In this document: one piece after another, positions 1-6,586 of the stretch
Layout: the number at the start of each line of letters is the position of its first letter
Position numbering within the stretch: position 1 is the stretch's first letter
Assembly: GCA_027050975.1 (NCBI GenBank)
Contig: JALUAR010000120.1
Span: 1-14,527, forward strand
Direction of reading: 5' to 3'
Origin: Thermodesulfovibrio sp.
GTDB lineage: Bacteria; Nitrospirota; Thermodesulfovibrionia; Thermodesulfovibrionales; JdFR-85
DNA: 14,527 nt
Notes under the pieces: generated by a model
Database searches by the model: none
What the model was told of the DNA's origin: nothing
Seen by the model: the letters and a program-made list of their open reading frames with translations, nothing else
Made by a program: the position numbers and the translations under genes

Positions 1-43
1 AAAGTATGTTATGAAACTCAAGGAGTTCGTTAAATTAGCCCAT

Positions 44-2431
44 TTATAGATATACAACTGTCACTCCCTCTCCCCCTTCTTCCCTCCTTCCGGGACGGAA
101 ATCCCTGACAAGGGGATGGTCTTTCAGGTACTCACGCACAGCCTGAGCAAGGCGGCCGGTGCCAATGCCGTGAATCACCCTCACCTCTTTAAGCCCTGAA
201 AGGGATGCATCATTGAGGTAACGCTCAAGGGCAGAAAGGGCAGGGTCAACCCTTTCACCTACAAGATTTATCTCTGCTGAAGTGATCTCTTCTGTTTCCG
301 GTGTCTGCCCTTCGGATGGTCTTTCTTCGGAAGGTATATCCTTTCTATCATCCTTCTCGGGAGGCAGATAAAGATCATCAAAGGAGACATCAAGCTCCCT
401 TCCCCTGACAACAACCCTGCACCGTTTGGCGTTCCTGTTTACGGTTTTCACCACTCCCTCCATCCCGAGGCTTCCCACAAGCACCACCTGGCCCACCTCC
501 ACAGTGCTGACAGGCTGGCCAAGCTCTTCAGAAGGTTTTTGCTTTTCCACCTTAATATCATCATATCTCTTTTTAAGTCTCCGTAGATGCTCTCGTGCCT
601 TCTGTCTCTCTTCAGACTTGATTCTCTTCAGGATATCCTCAGCCTCTGAGACAGCCTTTCTGTAAATAGCCTCGGCCTTCTGCCTGTAATCATTCAGGAT
701 TTCAGTCTTTTTCTCCTTTATTATTTTTATCTCCTCTCTCAGTGATGCTTTAAGTGTCTGAAGCTCCTCCTTCAGCCTGTCAATCTCCTCCAGCTTTTCG
801 GCTAATCCTGTCTCTTTTTCCTGAAGAGAGGCTATGAGGGTCTCCAAGCGTCTCTCCTTCTCACCAAGAAGATCTTTTGCCTCCCTGATAAGATCATCCG
901 GCAGCCCCAGCCGTTTTGCTATTTCAAGGGCATGGGACTGGCCAGCCTCACCGATCTTAAGCCTGTAGGTGGGTCTGTAAAGGACAGCACCTCCCTCTTC
1001 GTATCTCCTCATCTGCATTGAGCCGTTTTCAAGCCCATCCTCGGAGTAGGCAAAGGCCTTAAGCATACTGAGATGGGTTGAGACCAGGGTGAGCACACCT
1101 CTGTGTTTTAGCCTTCTGAGGATTGCACAGGCAAGGGCTCCGCCTTCGTCAGGGTCGGTGCCTGTTCCTAATTCGTCCAGTATAACGAGGGTATCCGAGG
1201 TGGCACTCCTCAGAATCTCCGTGAGCTTCAGAACATGGCCTGAGAAGGTTGAGATATCCTGTTCTATTGACTGTTCATCCCCTATATCTGCAAAGACATT
1301 CCTGACAAAGGGGAATGTGCTTCCAGAGCCTGCAGGCACAGGTATACCGCTAAGAGCCATAAGAGTGAGAATGCCCACGGTTTTTAAGACAACAGTCTTA
1401 CCACCTGCATTCGGCCCGGTGATAACCAATGCGGTATAAGACCTGCCGAGTTCGAAATCAAGGGGAACAATCTCACTCTCTCTGCCTGCTTTTTTGAATG
1501 CCCTCCAGAGCAGGGGATGCCTGCCCGATTGGATTCTTATCAGTCCCTTCCGGTTTATCTCCGGTATCTCTGCCCCAATCTCCTCAGCAAAAGAGGCAAG
1601 TGACTGGATCAGGTCCATCTCAAGCACTATATCATGGTCATTCTCAAGCTCTGCAAGCCTCTGCCTAAGCAGAGTTGAGAGCCTTTTTAGAATTCTGAAC
1701 TCCTCTACCTTCTCTTCTGCCTTAAGCCCTTCCAGTTCATTTCCAAGCTGCACCGTCTGAGTAGGCTCCACAAAGATGGTCTCTCCTGTGTTGGAGATAT
1801 CATGGATAACACCCGGAATATGGCCTTTGGAGTCCCTCTTTACAGGGATTACCCTACGACCATTACGTTCGGTTATATAGAAATCCTGGATGTGCGGTTT
1901 CAGTTCCCTTGTATTGAGTATCCTCTCGAGGATGCTTTTAATCCTTCTATCAAGAGATTTTATGGACATTCTGATTTCATAAAGCTCTGGAGATGCCTCA
2001 TCAAGTATTAATCCGTCCCTGTCAATGGAGCGCTCTATCGCCTTTCTTATCTCGGGATGTGTGGTAAGCCCTGAAAGAAGTCGCTTTATACCGGGCAGGT
2101 CTATCTCGGCAGAGAGTCTTTTAAGGGCCTCAGCAGAGTAAAGCAGTGGAAGAAAAGCCCTCAACTGAAGTGGCTCAAGCACTGACTCTTCCGGTCTTAG
2201 CCTCTGAAAGAGGGGAACAAGGGGCTCCATCGGCTCCAGCCCCAGAGGACGGCCTTCGGTTAGAATCCTTCTGCATTCTCCTATAAGGCCGAATCTCTCA
2301 AGCACTGCATCCTGAGTATGAAGAGGCAGTATATGTCTCACCCTGTCTCTGCCCTCTGGAGTAACAGCAAAGGATGAGACCATCTCTAAGACCTTGCTGT
2401 ATTCAAGAACTCTGAGTGTTGATGTATCCAT
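44..2431 (-). CDS. mutS2: MutS2 family ATPase with C-terminal Smr domain
   Basis: This is a full-length (795 aa) MutS2, a MutS paralogue lacking the mismatch-recognition domain. Family members bind branched DNA and limit recombination; in Bacillus subtilis MutS2 also acts on collided ribosomes. Visible parts: MutS core/clamp region (about 1-320), Walker A GPNAGGKT (339-346), a STFSGH signature (394-399), Walker B LVILDE (415-420), STH switch (451-453), a long charged coiled coil (about 515-640), a KOW-like segment (about 645-690), and an acidic linker before the Smr domain (about 718-795) with HGIGTG (754-759). The usual Smr LDLR-type motif reads INLV (721-724), so nuclease activity is doubtful. 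It is third in the operon, 16 bp after tmk. The ATG has no obvious Shine-Dalgarno, which suggests translation carried over from tmk. Confidence 0.96.
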   Translation of the reverse strand: MDTSTLRVLEYSKVLEMVSSFAVTPEGRDRVRHILPLHTQDAVLERFGLIGECRRILTEGRPLGLEPMEPLVPLFQRLRPEESVLEPLQLRAFLPLLYSAEALKRLSAEIDLPGIKRLLSGLTTHPEIRKAIERSIDRDGLILDEASPELYEIRMSIKSLDRRIKSILERILNTRELKPHIQDFYITERNGRRVIPVKRDSKGHIPGVIHDISNTGETIFVEPTQTVQLGNELEGLKAEEKVEEFRILKRLSTLLRQRLAELENDHDIVLEMDLIQSLASFAEEIGAEIPEINRKGLIRIQSGRHPLLWRAFKKAGRESEIVPLDFELGRSYTALVITGPNAGGKTVVLKTVGILTLMALSGIPVPAGSGSTFPFVRNVFADIGDEQSIEQDISTFSGHVLKLTEILRSATSDTLVILDELGTGTDPDEGGALACAILRRLKHRGVLTLVSTHLSMLKAFAYSEDGLENGSMQMRRYEEGGAVLYRPTYRLKIGEAGQSHALEIAKRLGLPDDLIREAKDLLGEKERRLETLIASLQEKETGLAEKLEEIDRLKEELQTLKASLREEIKIIKEKKTEILNDYRQKAEAIYRKAVSEAEDILKRIKSEERQKAREHLRRLKKRYDDIKVEKQKPSEELGQPVSTVEVGQVVLVGSLGMEGVVKTVNRNAKRCRVVVRGRELDVSFDDLYLPPEKDDRKDIPSEERPSEGQTPETEEITSAEINLVGERVDPALSALERYLNDASLSGLKEVRVIHGIGTGRLAQAVREYLKDHPLVRDFRPGRREEGGEGVTVVYL

Positions 2432-2447
2432 GGAATGAAAGCTATTT

Positions 2448-3071
2448 TTAAGCAGGTAATGATTTCCAGACTATAGCTCTAACCTCTTTATACACCTCTT
2501 CAATTTCCATAGAGGCATCCACTATCCTGACCCTTTCGGGATTCTCCTCTGCAATGGCATGAAATCCCTTTCTGACCCGTTCATGAAACTCCACCTCCTC
2601 CAGTTCAAAACGGTCCCTCTTGTTTGCTCTGCTGTTACGCTTAAGTCCTATGGTGACATCCAGATCCAGGATGATTGTGAGATCAGGCATGATATCATCT
2701 CTGGCAATACTGTCCAACTGTCTCAGGGTCTCTACATCCAGCCCCCTGGCAAATCCCTGGTATGCAATTGTGGAGTCACTGAACCTGTCACATATAACAA
2801 TCTCTCCTCGTTCAAGTGCAGGAAGGATCACCTTATGGACATGTTCTGCCCTGTCAGCAAGATAAAGAAGAACCTCTGTAAGGGGATGCATACCTCTCTG
2901 TTCAGGGTCAAGAAGCAACTTACGGATATGCTGACCTACGGGTGTATCACCGGGTTCACGGGTTAGAACCACCGAATGGCCTGCCTTTCTGAGGTCTTCA
3001 GCAAGCCTGCGGGCAATGGTTGATTTGCCAGAGCCCTCTATACCTTCAAGAGTAATAAAATACCCCTTCAC
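2448..3071 (-). CDS. tmk: Thymidylate kinase (dTMP kinase)
   Basis: It phosphorylates dTMP to dTDP with ATP, an essential cytosolic step of dTTP synthesis. At 207 aa it has the normal family length. Seen: P-loop GIEGSGKST (10-18), the TREPG segment (37-41) and the DRF substrate motif (95-97). A basic LID region around NKRDRF (about 189-194 region of the lid by order, after the LDLDV strand) carries the arginines. The P-loop has glycine rather than arginine after the acidic residue, so the catalytic arginine is probably the LID one, as in bacterial type II enzymes. The start is GTG (3071-3069), overlapping the upstream TGA as GTGA, with AGGAG eight bases before it. It sits between the MetE-like gene and mutS2 and is probably translated by coupling to the former. 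Confidence 0.96.
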   Translation of the reverse strand: MKGYFITLEGIEGSGKSTIARRLAEDLRKAGHSVVLTREPGDTPVGQHIRKLLLDPEQRGMHPLTEVLLYLADRAEHVHKVILPALERGEIVICDRFSDSTIAYQGFARGLDVETLRQLDSIARDDIMPDLTIILDLDVTIGLKRNSRANKRDRFELEEVEFHERVRKGFHAIAEENPERVRIVDASMEIEEVYKEVRAIVWKSLPA

Positions 3072-4081
3072 TTTCTTATCTCCTCGGAAAGGGCTTTAAG
3101 GAGCTGAAAGACCTTTCGGGCTTCCTCTTCGGTACGGCTTCCTGCCCCGCATGAGGGAGTAAGTATGGAGTGGCTGATTATTAAATCTTCAGAGATGGTA
3201 GAGGTCAGTTTATCAATCTCCTCTGAAAGGATCTTTTTCAATTTTTCCAGGTCGACGTCATTGATGGCTTCAGTGGTGGGCACAATGCCCCAGGCAAGGT
3301 AGCCTCCGCGCTGGAAAAACTCCTTCAGGTCATCAGTGTATATGCTGAGGTTGTCAAAGTAGTCATAGGCATCAAAGTTCAGGACATCCACACCTGTTTT
3401 CATCAGCATGCCCCATTCAGCCTTACCGCATGAGTGTATACCGGAGATTCCACCGCTCTGTTTTATTGCCTGCACCGTCTCCGTGAGAAGTCTTTCTGCC
3501 TCGGAGGGCTCAACTCCAAGATAGCTGCTGCTTCCAATAGCAGTAAGGATTGGCTCATCAATAAAGATCAGAACTTTGTCAGCATATTGAGAAAGCCTCT
3601 CTATCTGCCACTGAGCCTTCTTCTGAAGGAGCATCAGGGCCACCTCTCTCAGTTCTTCATCAAAATAGATGTATCTGTTGTCAGACAGTTTTATACTGAG
3701 TGTGAAAGTAAGAGGGCCTGTAATCTGGCCTTTCAGTATCCTGTATTTTTCTCCCCTCTTCTGCAAAGCCTCCTCAAAGGCATAGAAACCGCGGGCAAAC
3801 TCCCTGCTTATCGGAAAGAGATGGCCATCTGATACTGCCTCATAAAACCTGTTAAGGGACTGCTGCGATAACTCCTCAAGATAAACCTTTTCAGCCTCGC
3901 TGTCAATAACTACCGAAGGCAGGCCCTCACTGTATTGAGGAACCATCAACTCCCTGAAAGATGCCTTTGGCAGCTGGGGCCAGAAGGGTATGTCGCAGTG
4001 CTCAAGCACCAGGGCCACAGCCTCCTCAGGAGAAAGAAAGGGGAGGCTTCCTATTCCTGTGGTCTCGAAACTATTGAACAT
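3068..4081 (-). CDS. Short MetE-like (cobalamin-independent methionine synthase C-terminal domain) methyltransferase
   Basis: This 337-aa protein matches only the catalytic C-terminal barrel of MetE (UROD/MetE-like fold). It lacks the N-terminal half that full-length (about 750 aa) MetE has. It opens with TGIGSLPF (8-15), typical of this group. Likely zinc ligands are H216 and C218 in IHSCGK and C311 in TPSCGAGS; the fourth-ligand region reads NFDAYD (235-240), with Asp where MetE has Glu. Such core-MetE proteins in archaea and some bacteria are thought to take methyl from a corrinoid protein rather than from methyl-tetrahydrofolate; applying this here is inference. It is the first gene of the minus operon and has AAGGAAG upstream of ATG. 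Methionine synthesis is the best guess, but another thiol methyltransferase is possible. Confidence 0.8.
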   Translation of the reverse strand: MFNSFETTGIGSLPFLSPEEAVALVLEHCDIPFWPQLPKASFRELMVPQYSEGLPSVVIDSEAEKVYLEELSQQSLNRFYEAVSDGHLFPISREFARGFYAFEEALQKRGEKYRILKGQITGPLTFTLSIKLSDNRYIYFDEELREVALMLLQKKAQWQIERLSQYADKVLIFIDEPILTAIGSSSYLGVEPSEAERLLTETVQAIKQSGGISGIHSCGKAEWGMLMKTGVDVLNFDAYDYFDNLSIYTDDLKEFFQRGGYLAWGIVPTTEAINDVDLEKLKKILSEEIDKLTSTISEDLIISHSILTPSCGAGSRTEEEARKVFQLLKALSEEIRK

Positions 4082-4155
4082 AACATCACTTCCTTTCGGA
4101 GAAATTCAGGATATATTTTAACCTAAATGCATAAGAGATTTGGTGGTTTTGATTA

Positions 4156-4164
4156 TGGTATACT
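4156..4164 (+). promoter_or_regulatory. Extended -10 sigma70-type promoter for the epimerase-pyrE operon
   Basis: The bases TGG-TATACT form an extended -10 element (TGnTATAAT, one mismatch in the hexamer) 45 bp before the epimerase ATG. No good -35 lies 17 bp upstream, which is tolerated at extended -10 promoters. Transcription would start near 4171 and give a short leader. This is a prediction from the motif only. Confidence 0.5.
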
Positions 4165-4198
4165 TAATCTGCTGTTTTGGTCTTTATCAAGACAGATC

Positions 4199-4204
4199 AG
4201 GAGG
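4199..4204 (+). promoter_or_regulatory. Shine-Dalgarno that sets the epimerase start
   Basis: A perfect AGGAGG lies four bases before ATG at 4209. The next residues, MKILVTGGAGFIG, are the canonical start of a Rossmann epimerase. This rules out the in-frame ATG at 4140, which would add 23 residues and lacks a ribosome site. Confidence 0.85.
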
Positions 4205-4208
4205 AGAG

Positions 4209-5177
4209 ATGAAGATACTTGTAACAGGAGGGGCGGGATTCATCGGCTCCCATGTGGTTGACGGTTACCTCGGGGAAGGACACGAGGTGGTTGTTGTTGA
4301 CAATCTCTATACCGGCAAACTCGAAAACCTGAATCCCAAAGCAAAATTCTATCTAATGGATGTAAGAAGCAGGGAACTGGACAGGGTCTTTGAGATAGAA
4401 AAGCCGGACATAGTTAATCATCATGCAGCCCAGATGTCAGTGCCTGTCTCTGTGGAAAGGCCTGCATTTGATGCGGAAGTCAATATCCTGGGATTGATAA
4501 ATCTCCTTGAATGTGCTGTTCGTCACGGAACAAAAAAGGTGATCTTTATCTCCACAGGCGGAGCAGTATATGGAGAGACGGAAAACATCCCCACTCCTGA
4601 AACAGAGCCACCCAAACCACTTTCTCCTTATGCAATAACAAAGTATTCATCAGAACACTATCTCCGCTTTTACAATCATCAGCATGGCCTTGACTATACC
4701 GTCCTGAGGTACGCGAACATTTACGGACCAAGACAGATTCCTCATGGTGAGGCAGGTGTGGTGGCAATATTTATCCACAAACTTGCCAAAGGCCAACTGC
4801 CTGTGATTTATCATTATCCCGAAGAGCCGGATGGTATGACAAGGGACTACTGCTTTGTTGGAGACATTGTAAAGGCAAACATACTGGCCCTTGAAAAGGG
4901 CTCGGAAGAGACAATAAATATCGGCACCTCAAAGGAGACAACTACAGGCCAGCTGTACAGACTCGTTCTCGGACTCATGCGCGAGAAGGGTTACGCCAGG
5001 GATGCTCTCTTTGAAAATCCCGACAAGGGTCCTGCAAGGCCGGGAGACCTTCGCCGGAGCGCACTGGCAATTGACAAGGCAGCCAGCATTCTCGGCTGGA
5101 GGCCTGAGAAGTCTCTTGAAGAGGGGCTAAAAGAGACAGTTAACTGGGAATTGTCAGGGAGGCAAAGGAAGGAATGA
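4209..5177 (+). CDS. NAD-dependent sugar-nucleotide epimerase (UDP-glucose 4-epimerase type)
   Basis: This is an extended short-chain dehydrogenase (322 aa) that probably interconverts UDP-hexoses (UDP-Glc/UDP-Gal or their N-acetyl forms) in the cytoplasm. Seen: the NAD-binding GGAGFIG (7-13), acidic D31 after the second strand, the NHHAAQ loop (70-75), STGGAVYG (115-122), the catalytic pair Y141 and K145 in YAITK, and RYANIYGPRQ (167-176). The C-terminal substrate region has RPGDLRRS (277-284). The family is plain, but the exact substrate is not: GalE, WbpP-like and dTDP/UDP-uronate epimerases share these motifs. It overlaps pyrE by 4 bp (ATGA). A role in supplying sugars for the glycan cluster to the right is inference. 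Confidence 0.88.
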   Translation: MKILVTGGAGFIGSHVVDGYLGEGHEVVVVDNLYTGKLENLNPKAKFYLMDVRSRELDRVFEIEKPDIVNHHAAQMSVPVSVERPAFDAEVNILGLINLLECAVRHGTKKVIFISTGGAVYGETENIPTPETEPPKPLSPYAITKYSSEHYLRFYNHQHGLDYTVLRYANIYGPRQIPHGEAGVVAIFIHKLAKGQLPVIYHYPEEPDGMTRDYCFVGDIVKANILALEKGSEETINIGTSKETTTGQLYRLVLGLMREKGYARDALFENPDKGPARPGDLRRSALAIDKAASILGWRPEKSLEEGLKETVNWELSGRQRKE

Positions 5178-5728
5178 ATGAAAGAGAAAGACTGATTGAA
5201 CTCATCAGAGAGAGGGCCTTTCAATGGAATGACACGCCGACCTTTAAACTCTCCTCCGGAGCAATGAGCAAATACTATTTCAACCTCAAGATGGTAAACT
5301 ACAGCCCTGAGGGGCAGTACCTGGTAGGAAAACTCGTCTATGAAAAGATTAAGGAACTGGGGCTTAAGCCAAAGGCTGTAGGCGGTTTAACCCTTGGTGC
5401 AGACCCCATATCAACAGCAGTGGCCCGTTATTCCTATGATATGAAAGACCCTATTGAGGCCTTTGTAATCAGAAAGGAGCCAAAAGGCCACGGCACAGGC
5501 CAGCAGATAGAGGGAAATATAAAAGAAGGAGATGAAGTTGTTATAATAGAGGACGTTGTTACCACAGGAGGTTCAACCATAAAGGCAATAGAGGCTGCTG
5601 AGAGGGCTGGGCTTAAGATTCTGGCTGTTATAGCGATTGTTGACAGGTGTGAGTTAAACGGGAGAGAGAATATAGAGAAAAAGGGATATCCTTTTTATTC
5701 AATTTTGACTATTAACGATTTTATCTAA
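5174..5728 (+). CDS. pyrE: Orotate phosphoribosyltransferase
   Basis: It joins orotate to PRPP to make OMP, the fifth step of UMP synthesis in the cytosol. At 184 aa it is a compact but normal OPRT of the type found outside enterobacteria. Seen: the FKLSSGAMSKYYFNLK orotate-binding start (24-39), GGLTLGADPIS (70-80), the mobile catalytic loop RKEPKGHGTGQ (100-110) and the PRPP motif VVIIEDVVTTGGST (122-135). The ATG overlaps the epimerase TGA, with AAGGAAGG directly upstream, so the two genes are co-translated. UMP made here ends up in UDP-sugars, a plausible but unproven reason for the pairing. Another PRTase is unlikely given the loop and its order. Confidence 0.94.
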   Translation: MNERERLIELIRERAFQWNDTPTFKLSSGAMSKYYFNLKMVNYSPEGQYLVGKLVYEKIKELGLKPKAVGGLTLGADPISTAVARYSYDMKDPIEAFVIRKEPKGHGTGQQIEGNIKEGDEVVIIEDVVTTGGSTIKAIEAAERAGLKILAVIAIVDRCELNGRENIEKKGYPFYSILTINDFI

Positions 5729-5926
5729 GAATTGTCAGTACGGAGGCAGTATGATTGAGTCTTCACATCATTCTCGCAAGCCATCCATGGCTTGCTGCGA
5801 GGAAATTTTGCGATTCACCATCCAGGTGAATCTTATGCAAAATTTAAATCCGTTCAGACTCAATCATACTGCCTCCACTGCAGAACAGCTTACAAAGAAC
5901 AAAGATATGAATTTTATTTGGGTTTC
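5729..5926. other. Intergenic region between pyrE and the PHP gene
   Basis: This 198-bp stretch is the only sizeable gap inside the plus-strand operon. Most of it is occupied by the palindromic element at 5742-5876; about 13 bp before it and 50 bp after it look unremarkable. I see no strong promoter. The last bases before the PHP ATG (TTTGGGTTTC) have only a weak ribosome site. Confidence 0.7.
5742..5876. repeat. 135-bp palindromic element with nested hairpins (MITE-like or structured repeat)
   Basis: The ends form a perfect 21-bp inverted repeat: 5742-5762 (begins GGAGGCAGTATG) is the exact reverse complement of 5856-5876. Inside are two further structures. One is a hairpin, CTCGCAAGCC (5773-5782) with GGCTTGCTGCGAG (5789-5801), 10 pairs and a 3-base bulge. 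The other is a stem AAATTTTGC (5803-5811) with GCAAAATTT (5837-5845), capped by GATTCACC (5812-5819) and GGTGAATC (5825-5832). The whole sequence would fold into a three-way junction in single-stranded DNA or RNA. No transposase gene lies in the window and I see no clear target-site duplication. A non-autonomous mobile repeat is the favoured reading; an RNA regulatory structure is the alternative. Only one copy is present here. Confidence 0.75.
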
Positions 5927-5930
5927 ATGA
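5751..5930 (+). CDS. Possible 59-codon leader ORF inside the palindromic element
   Basis: An ATG at 5751 follows GGAGG (5742-5746) by four bases. It opens an uninterrupted 59-codon frame (MIESSHHSRKPSMACC at the start, NKDMNFIWVS at the end). The TGA (5928-5930) overlaps the ATG of the PHP gene as ATGA, exactly the arrangement used for translational coupling elsewhere in this window. The peptide resembles no family I recognise, has no signal or membrane segment, and mostly translates the inverted repeats, so it may have no function as a protein. Its value may be to bring ribosomes to a gene with a poor ribosome site. It could equally be chance. Confidence 0.3.
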   Translation: MIESSHHSRKPSMACCEEILRFTIQVNLMQNLNPFRLNHTASTAEQLTKNKDMNFIWVS

Positions 5931-6571
5931 TCGATCTTCATACACATAGCATATTCAGTGACGGAGAGCTTATACCTGCCGAGCTTGTAAGACGAGCAGA
6001 GGCAATAGGCTACAGGGCCATTGCAATTACAGACCATATGGATTCCTCGAATATGGACTTCATCATACCGAGGATAATTGAGATAGCAAATGAGTTAAAC
6101 AGGCTGCAGCCGGTAAAGGTGCTTCCCGGAGCAGAACTGACTCATGTTCATCCTGCTCTGATACCTGAGAAGATTGCCCGTGCAAGGGAGTTAGGGGCAT
6201 TGATCGTAGTGGTCCATGGAGAGACCATAGTGGAGCCTGTAAAGGAGGGCACAAACCTGGCTGCAATACAGGGTGGTGCAGACATACTCGCCCATCCAGG
6301 GCTGATAACTGAAGATGAGGTCAGGCTTGCTGCAGAAAAAGGTGTTTATCTTGAGATAAGTGCAAGAAAGGGCCATAGTCTATCTAACGGGCATGTTGCC
6401 AGACTGGCTAAAAAGCATGGTGCCTCCATGGTTGTAAACACAGATGCCCATAGCCCCGGTGATCTGATTAACAGGGAGTTTGCTGAAAAGGTGGCACTCT
6501 CAAGCGGGCTTGAAAAAGATGAAATAAAAAGGATATTCTTCAATGCCGAAGAGTTGATAGGCAGATTTTGA
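5927..6571 (+). CDS. PHP-domain phosphoesterase (histidinol-phosphatase-like)
   Basis: This 214-aa metal-dependent hydrolase has the polymerase-and-histidinol-phosphatase (PHP) fold, a distorted barrel holding up to three metal ions. Metal-ligand motifs appear in order: DLHTHS (3-8) with H5 and H7, D12, TDH (35-37), GAE (68-70), VHGE (96-99), HPG (123-125) and NTDAH (171-175). It is a stand-alone PHP domain with no polymerase part. The substrate is unknown; family members cleave histidinol phosphate, nucleotides or other phosphoesters. I chose the ATG at 5927 because DLHTH normally follows the start directly; an upstream in-frame ATG at 5792 lies inside the palindromic element. It precedes the TPR gene by 15 bp. 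Confidence 0.88.
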   Translation: MIDLHTHSIFSDGELIPAELVRRAEAIGYRAIAITDHMDSSNMDFIIPRIIEIANELNRLQPVKVLPGAELTHVHPALIPEKIARARELGALIVVVHGETIVEPVKEGTNLAAIQGGADILAHPGLITEDEVRLAAEKGVYLEISARKGHSLSNGHVARLAKKHGASMVVNTDAHSPGDLINREFAEKVALSSGLEKDEIKRIFFNAEELIGRF

Positions 6572-6575
6572 TCTC

Positions 6576-6581
6576 AGGAGG
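6576..6581 (+). promoter_or_regulatory. Shine-Dalgarno of the TPR gene
   Basis: A perfect AGGAGG sits five bases before ATG at 6587 and only four bases after the PHP stop codon. It confirms the start and shows the TPR gene is read from the same transcript. Confidence 0.8.
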
Positions 6582-6586
6582 TTACA

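Larger units (their letters stand above)
4082..4208. promoter_or_regulatory. Divergent intergenic region between the MetE-like and epimerase genes
   Basis: This 127-bp AT-rich gap separates two divergent operons and must hold promoters for both. The plus-strand promoter candidate is listed separately. On the minus strand the stretch around 4110-4120 reads TTAAAATATATCC and could hold a -10 box, but no convincing -35 is visible. I see no clear operator palindrome or riboswitch fold. Confidence 0.55.

Noticed and set aside
12..49. Tiny plus-strand ORF MKLKEFVKLAHL
   Set aside because: It has only 12 codons, overlaps the MutS2 stop and has no ribosome site. It is likely chance.
426..2011. Several open frames on the plus strand opposite mutS2
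   Set aside because: They are shadows of the MutS2 coding strand: Ser/Leu-rich, with no recognisable motifs, while the minus frame is fully conserved.
2559..2966. 135-codon open frame opposite tmk
   Set aside because: The tmk frame has all kinase motifs. The opposite frame has none and no ribosome site.
4140..4208. Upstream in-frame ATG that would extend the epimerase by 23 residues
   Set aside because: It lies on or before the predicted promoter, has no ribosome site, and the perfect AGGAGG plus Rossmann start support the ATG at 4209.
5742..5876. Rho-independent terminator for pyrE formed by the palindromic element
   Set aside because: No T tract follows either the inner hairpins or the outer stem, and genes on the same strand follow directly.
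5792..5926. Upstream in-frame ATG that would extend the PHP protein by 45 residues
   Set aside because: The extension translates the interior and right arm of the palindromic element, and the PHP family normally begins at DLHTH, next to the ATG at 5927.
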